NCBI GenBank assembly: GCA_012295275.1
Contig: CM022676.1
Coordinates: 5,528,687 to 5,544,686 of the forward strand
Length of the DNA: 16,000 nucleotides
Source: Chrysomallon squamiferum
Taxonomy: Eukaryota > Mollusca > Gastropoda > Neomphalida > Peltospiridae
Direction of reading: 5' to 3'
Shown: in pieces, positions 15,983 through 16,000 of the stretch
How positions within the stretch are numbered: the first letter of the stretch is position 1
Layout of the letters: each line of letters opens with the position of its first letter
Program-made: the position numbers and the translations under genes
The notes under the pieces: model-generated
The model's database searches: none
Seen by the model: only the letters and a program-made list of their open reading frames with translations
Told to the model about the DNA's origin: nothing

Positions 15983-16000
15983 GCAGTACTCAGGCACCTC
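15983..16000 (+). CDS. 138-bp linker exon, first 18 bp only
   Basis: After acceptor TTTCACCAG the window ends with the same bases as the start of the exons at 6789 and 11539 (STQAP...). The exon is cut by the window edge. Confidence 0.7.

Larger units (their letters stand above)
1..16000 (+). other. Interior of one multi-exon gene for a repetitive Ig-like/Thr-Pro-rich protein
   Basis: Thirty-two exons can be placed on the + strand, eight Ig-like and twenty-four linker exons. All complete ones have lengths divisible by three, and each splice interrupts a codon after its first base. Read through, the joined frame stays open for about 1,100 codons. The window holds no initiator exon, signal peptide, transmembrane helix, stop exon or polyadenylation site that I can defend, so both gene ends lie outside. 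Domain content and Thr/Pro stalks suggest a secreted or cell-surface glycoprotein; this is inference. I do not recognise the gene and give no symbol. Two separate tandem genes are unlikely, because phase and frame remain compatible from end to end and no promoter or terminal exon interrupts the series. Some linker exons may be alternative. Confidence 0.78.

Noticed and set aside
1-16000. Bacterial or phage features such as CRISPR arrays, operons or terminators
   Set aside because: The repeats are kilobase-scale exon/intron blocks with GT-AG borders. There are no short regularly spaced repeats and no ribosome binding sites.

Overview
The window is animal genomic DNA: strongly AT-rich, with no prokaryotic-style gene and no long open frame. 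Short in-frame coding blocks are bounded by ordinary GT...AG splice sites, many with GTAAGT or GTGAGT donors behind a pyrimidine-rich acceptor tract. Everything I can support belongs to one multi-exon gene on the + strand. Neither end of the gene is here: there is no start exon, no signal peptide, no membrane segment and no confident terminal exon. The domain style and the AT-rich introns with ATT and ATTT microsatellites would fit an invertebrate such as a mollusc, perhaps a gastropod, but that assignment is a guess.

The gene alternates two module types. Eight exons (one cut by the window edge) each encode a whole divergent Ig-like beta-sandwich domain of about 100 residues. Twenty-four short linker exons of 21-138 bp (one cut by the window edge) encode Thr/Pro/Arg/Lys-rich, mucin-like spacers. 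By my reading every complete exon is a multiple of three and every intron is phase 1, so any exon can be skipped, duplicated or lost without changing frame. Joined in order, the exons give about 3.3 kb of open coding sequence, roughly 1,100 codons.

Layout: 1-114, end of an Ig exon. 696-995, Ig exon type A'. 1181-2917, four linkers. 3691-3996, Ig exon type B. 4261-5290, three tiny linkers. Then a recent tandem repeat begins: unit 5815-10305 (A Ig, four linkers, B Ig, three linkers), unit 10306-15004 (the same with one extra linker), and the start of a third unit from 15005. The type A exons at 5815, 10306 and 15005 encode the same protein, and the B exons at 8496 and 13194 look identical at the nucleotide level. 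Introns are nearly as conserved as exons between units, so the duplication is recent or the units are being homogenised.

The Ig-like domains are unusual. The B- and F-strand positions that normally hold the Ig disulfide are Tyr and Val, and every complete domain instead has a Cys-X5-Cys pair mid-domain. The likely product is a long extracellular or cell-surface rod of Ig-like beads on O-glycosylatable stalks, with a variable number of beads. Recognition, adhesion, mucus and immune roles are all possible; none is shown by the sequence.
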